DNA from: Sandaracinaceae bacterium
GTDB taxonomy: Bacteria; Myxococcota_A; Polyangia; Polyangiales; JADJQN01
Direction: 5' to 3'
Assembly (NCBI GenBank): GCA_016712745.1
Contig: JADJQN010000003.1
Span: forward strand, 1,178,001 to 1,242,000
Length of the DNA stretch: 64,000 nt
Below the pieces are notes generated by a model that worked only from the letters and a program-made list of their open reading frames with translations, had not been told where the DNA came from and searched no databases. Below are positions 61,781 to 64,000 of the stretch, one piece after another; the first letter of the stretch is position 1, and the number at the start of each line of letters is the position of its first letter. The translations under genes and the position numbers were made by a program.

Positions 61781-62941
61781 ATGATCGCGTTCAGCGCCCA
61801 TCTGCGGTCGCGCTTGGATGCAATCCGCGATGCAGGACTACTTCGTGCGCCCGTGACTTCGACAAGCGCACCGGGGCCGTACATTCAAATCGAAGGCAGG
61901 AAGGTGCTCTGCCTTTGCTCGAACAACTACCTCGGCCTCGCGAATGATCCGGGCTTGCGCACCGCACTCGCGGAGGGCGCGGCTCAATTTGGAGCGGGTA
62001 GTGGCGCATCACGGCTGATCTCGGGCACAAACTTGATCCATCGTGCGGCCGAAGCCGTTCTCGCCGAATGGGTTGGAATGGAAAGCTCGCTGAGCTTTTC
62101 CACCGGATACGCTGCCAACGTCGGAGCCGTCCAGGCGCTCGTCGGTAAGGGCGACCTCATTGTCAGTGACGCACTCAATCACGCGAGTCTGATCGACGGA
62201 TGCCGCCTAAGTGGCGCGACGGTGCTGGTCGTTCCCCACACGGACGTGGATGCGCTTCGGAGGTGTCTGCAAGACCAGCGAAGCCGGTTCCGCGCCGCGC
62301 TCGTGATTACGGAAAGCGTCTTTTCCATGGACGGCGACTGCGCGGATCTGCGCGCACTTCGGACGATCTGCGACGAGTTTGGCGCCGGCCTGTACGTTGA
62401 TGATGCACACGCCATCGGCGTTATGGGTCCGGCGGGGGCGGGCGCATGCGCAGCGTTTCACGTGAAACCGGACGTCCTCGTCGGCACCCTAGGCAAAGCC
62501 CTCGGCTTGTCCGGGGCGTTCGTAGCGGGTTCGAAGGAAGTGCGCGCGCTGCTCGAAAACCAGGCGCGGAGCTACGTCTTTTCCACCGCGCCGCCAGCGA
62601 TGCTCTCACACGCAGCCATTCGTGCCGTCGCACTTGCCAAGGAAGCGGATTTGCAGCGGGCAACGCTCAAACGACATTCGCTCCGACTTCGCGCCGCATT
62701 GCGCGCGCAAGGTTTCGCGATTCCGTCCGGCGAAACGTCCATCATCCCCTTAGTGCTGGGCACACCCGAGCGCGCTCTGGTTGCATCGGCGGCTCTTCTG
62801 GAAGCCGGCGTTTTCGTGCAGGCCATCCGCCCACCGACTGTGCCGGAGGGAACGAGTCGCCTGCGCATTGTTCCCATTGCCACCCATTCGGTGGCTGACA
62901 TGGATTTAGCCGTCGAGTCTTTCCGGACCCTACGGGCATGA
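61781..62941 (+). CDS. bioF: 8-amino-7-oxononanoate synthase (BioF), alpha-oxoamine synthase family
   Basis: PLP enzyme condensing pimeloyl thioester with alanine, the first ring-forming step of biotin synthesis. 386 residues from ATG 61781. CSNNYLGLANDP, FGAGSGASRLISGTN, ALNHASLIDGCRLSG, ESVFSMDGDCADL, VDDAHAIGVMGPAGAG and the PLP lysine Lys239 in GTLGKALGLSGAF. The family also contains 2-amino-3-ketobutyrate CoA ligase; the four-base overlap with bioD supports BioF. An internal parS core (62455-62468) encodes FHVK at residues 226-229. Confidence 0.93.
   Translation: MIAFSAHLRSRLDAIRDAGLLRAPVTSTSAPGPYIQIEGRKVLCLCSNNYLGLANDPGLRTALAEGAAQFGAGSGASRLISGTNLIHRAAEAVLAEWVGMESSLSFSTGYAANVGAVQALVGKGDLIVSDALNHASLIDGCRLSGATVLVVPHTDVDALRRCLQDQRSRFRAALVITESVFSMDGDCADLRALRTICDEFGAGLYVDDAHAIGVMGPAGAGACAAFHVKPDVLVGTLGKALGLSGAFVAGSKEVRALLENQARSYVFSTAPPAMLSHAAIRAVALAKEADLQRATLKRHSLRLRAALRAQGFAIPSGETSIIPLVLGTPERALVASAALLEAGVFVQAIRPPTVPEGTSRLRIVPIATHSVADMDLAVESFRTLRA
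62454..62469. promoter_or_regulatory. parS-like ParB-binding site 2
   Basis: CGTTTCACGTGAAACC, core 62455-62468 identical to site 1, lying inside the bioF coding region where it is read in frame as F-H-V-K. Distance from site 1 is 689 bases. Confidence 0.86.
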
Positions 62942-63621
62942 GTGGTCTCTACATTGTCGGAACCGGAACGAATGTCGGCAAGACCCTGGTCACCCGGGGT
63001 TTGGCCCGCGCGAGCGCGCGCGCCGGGCATCCGGTCGCCGCGGTAAAACCCATCGAAACAGGGAGCAATCCTGATCCGCTGGACGCGCTGGCATTAGCCA
63101 CGGCGTGCGGACACCTAGAACTGGCCCACGCGGCGGGTTTCTACCGCGCGAAGCAACCGCTCGCGCCACTTGCGGCAACACTCGGTGGTGAAAAGCCACC
63201 GCCGTCTCTCGGCGAGCTCGTGCGTTCCGTTCGGGCTGCCACGGCGGCGTTTCACGTGAAACTAGTGGAAGCCGCCGGTGGGCTTCTGAGTCCGATTGAC
63301 TCCGCGAATAGCATGCTCGAGCTTGGGATCGCGCTTGGGCTGCCATTTGCACTGGTGGCGCGAGATGAGCTGGGAGCGCTCTCGGCGGTACGCACGGCGC
63401 ATCTTTGCGCGAAGGCAGCAGGCGTGACCGTACGAAGCGTTATCCTGACGCACGAGCGAGAGCCGTTCGCATTCAATGCGCAAATCCTTCGGGAGCACAT
63501 TGGAGCCGAGTCGTCCGTGATCAGTTTCCGGATCGATACGCAAGGGAGCCCATCCACGGATGACCAGCTTGCCGACGAAGTGTTGCGCCTGGGCCTCAAT
63601 CAAACGCTGCTAGGCCTGTGA
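62938..63621 (+). CDS. bioD: Dethiobiotin synthetase
   Basis: ATP-dependent carboxylation closing the ureido ring of dethiobiotin. 227 residues. P-loop GTGTNVGKT (residues 8-16), AAVKPIETGSNPDP, the ligand segment LVEAAGGLLSPID, and the nucleotide-site SVILTHERE. Coupled to bioF by four bases. The in-frame parS core (63249-63262) encodes FHVK just before LVEAAGG. The 3' end overlaps the convergent acyl-CoA dehydrogenase gene by 26 bases. Confidence 0.95.
   Translation: MSGLYIVGTGTNVGKTLVTRGLARASARAGHPVAAVKPIETGSNPDPLDALALATACGHLELAHAAGFYRAKQPLAPLAATLGGEKPPPSLGELVRSVRAATAAFHVKLVEAAGGLLSPIDSANSMLELGIALGLPFALVARDELGALSAVRTAHLCAKAAGVTVRSVILTHEREPFAFNAQILREHIGAESSVISFRIDTQGSPSTDDQLADEVLRLGLNQTLLGL
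63248..63263. promoter_or_regulatory. parS-like ParB-binding site 3
   Basis: CGTTTCACGTGAAACT, core 63249-63262, again a perfect 14-bp palindrome, inside bioD and also read as F-H-V-K. 794 bases from site 2. Confidence 0.86.
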
Positions 63622-64000
63622 TCTCCTGACCTAGGATGAGCGTGTGAATATCGTGCGTCCCTTCGTACGTGTACACAGTTTCAAGGTTCATCATGTGCCT
63701 GCCGATGGGGTACTCAAACATGATACCGTTTGCGCCCAGGACGTCACGCGCCATTCGAGCGATTTCAAGCGCAGCGTGCACGTTGTTGCGCTTAGCCAGC
63801 GAGATCTGGGCGGGCTTTACGCTGCCGCTTTCCTTGATACGCCCGAGCCGCAGTGTCAGACACTGCGCTTTGGTGATTTCGCTCAACATGTGGACCAGCT
63901 TCTGCTGCACAAGCTGGTATCCCGCGATGGGCTTCGAGAACTGCACGCGCGATTTTGCGTAATCGAGCGCTGTTTCATAGCAGCTGATGGCGGCGCCGAT
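63596..64000 (-). CDS. gcdH: Glutaryl-CoA dehydrogenase, C-terminal part (5' end beyond window)
   Basis: 135 codons reaching the right edge, the C-terminal domain of an acyl-CoA dehydrogenase. FSKPIAGYQLVQQKLVHML, ISLAKRNNVHAALEIARM, RDVLGANGIMFEYPI and NLETVYTYEGTHDIHTLILG match the glutaryl-CoA dehydrogenase subgroup, including the flavin-site TYEGTHDIHTL. The enzyme oxidatively decarboxylates glutaryl-CoA to crotonyl-CoA in Lys/Trp degradation. Subgroup call rests on these segments; the N-terminal half is outside. Confidence 0.9.
   Translation of the reverse strand: MGAAISCYETALDYAKSRVQFSKPIAGYQLVQQKLVHMLSEITKAQCLTLRLGRIKESGSVKPAQISLAKRNNVHAALEIARMARDVLGANGIMFEYPIGRHMMNLETVYTYEGTHDIHTLILGQEITGLAAFD

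Noticed and set aside
1..64000. tRNA, rRNA, CRISPR arrays, insertion sequences and prophage genes
   Set aside because: None was seen on reading the window; short direct or inverted repeats elsewhere were too weak to report.

Overview
The window is a gene-dense bacterial chromosome segment with moderately high G+C. It has no rRNA, tRNA, CRISPR array or transposase that I can recognise, and no gene-free stretch longer than about 180 bases. The gene set fits a member of the Myxococcota (deltaproteobacterial lineage, Polyangia-like). The reasons are a mevalonate pathway for isoprenoids, many lipoproteins with Asp/Ser-rich linkers and Cys-rich 'DxDC' repeats, secreted beta-propellers, AgmX-like and pseudo-receiver/PilZ proteins, and an NtrY-like kinase next to a DUF4390 protein. 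The taxonomic call is inference from gene content, not a database match.

Layout. 1-2 kb: mutY (open at the left edge), a lipoprotein and a small membrane protein. 2-6.6 kb (minus): lipA, E1alpha, E1beta and E2 of a branched-chain-type 2-oxoacid dehydrogenase, so the lipoate maker sits with its client complex. 6.7-9.4 kb: a PLP enzyme and an MscS channel. 9.4-15.8 kb: the mevalonate block, namely type 2 IPP isomerase (minus), then prenyl synthase, mevalonate kinase, diphosphomevalonate decarboxylase, phosphomevalonate kinase (all overlapping by 4 nt) and class II HMG-CoA reductase; HMG-CoA synthase is not here. A 71-bp array of three GGGGACTGTCCCC palindromes fills the gap between the converging mscS and IPP isomerase genes. 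15.9-19.0 kb: an NfeD/YqiJ-like protein with two flotillins. 19-30 kb: an acyltransferase, a lipase-like hydrolase, a lipoprotein related to PEP synthase/glucan water dikinase, and a secreted block led by an esterase whose alpha/beta-hydrolase halves appear in swapped order. 30-39 kb: lipid, glutathione, phosphatase, dehydrogenase and lytic transglycosylase genes.

39.8-49 kb: an orphan pair of peptide-type ABC permeases, a large hybrid histidine kinase, and a scrambled patch (44.1-46.0 kb) with decayed copies of neighbouring genes, a CHAD protein and gene fragments. A secreted phosphodiester glycosidase then stands divergent from a Fam20C-like kinase-fold lipoprotein. 49-58 kb: a DUF2079 membrane protein, a pseudo-receiver/PilZ protein, thiE, a Fic-like protein with a degenerate active site, and an NtrY-like kinase/DUF4390/Omp85 barrel operon. 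58-64 kb: glutamate dehydrogenase with two tiny coupled reading frames, cdsA, a DnaJ-type co-chaperone, bioF, bioD and the C-terminal part of glutaryl-CoA dehydrogenase.

Three perfect 14-bp parS cores (GTTTCACGTGAAAC) lie within 1.5 kb at 61.8-63.3 kb, two of them inside bioF and bioD. This suggests the right end of the window lies in the chromosome-partition (origin-proximal) region, although parA/parB are not in view.
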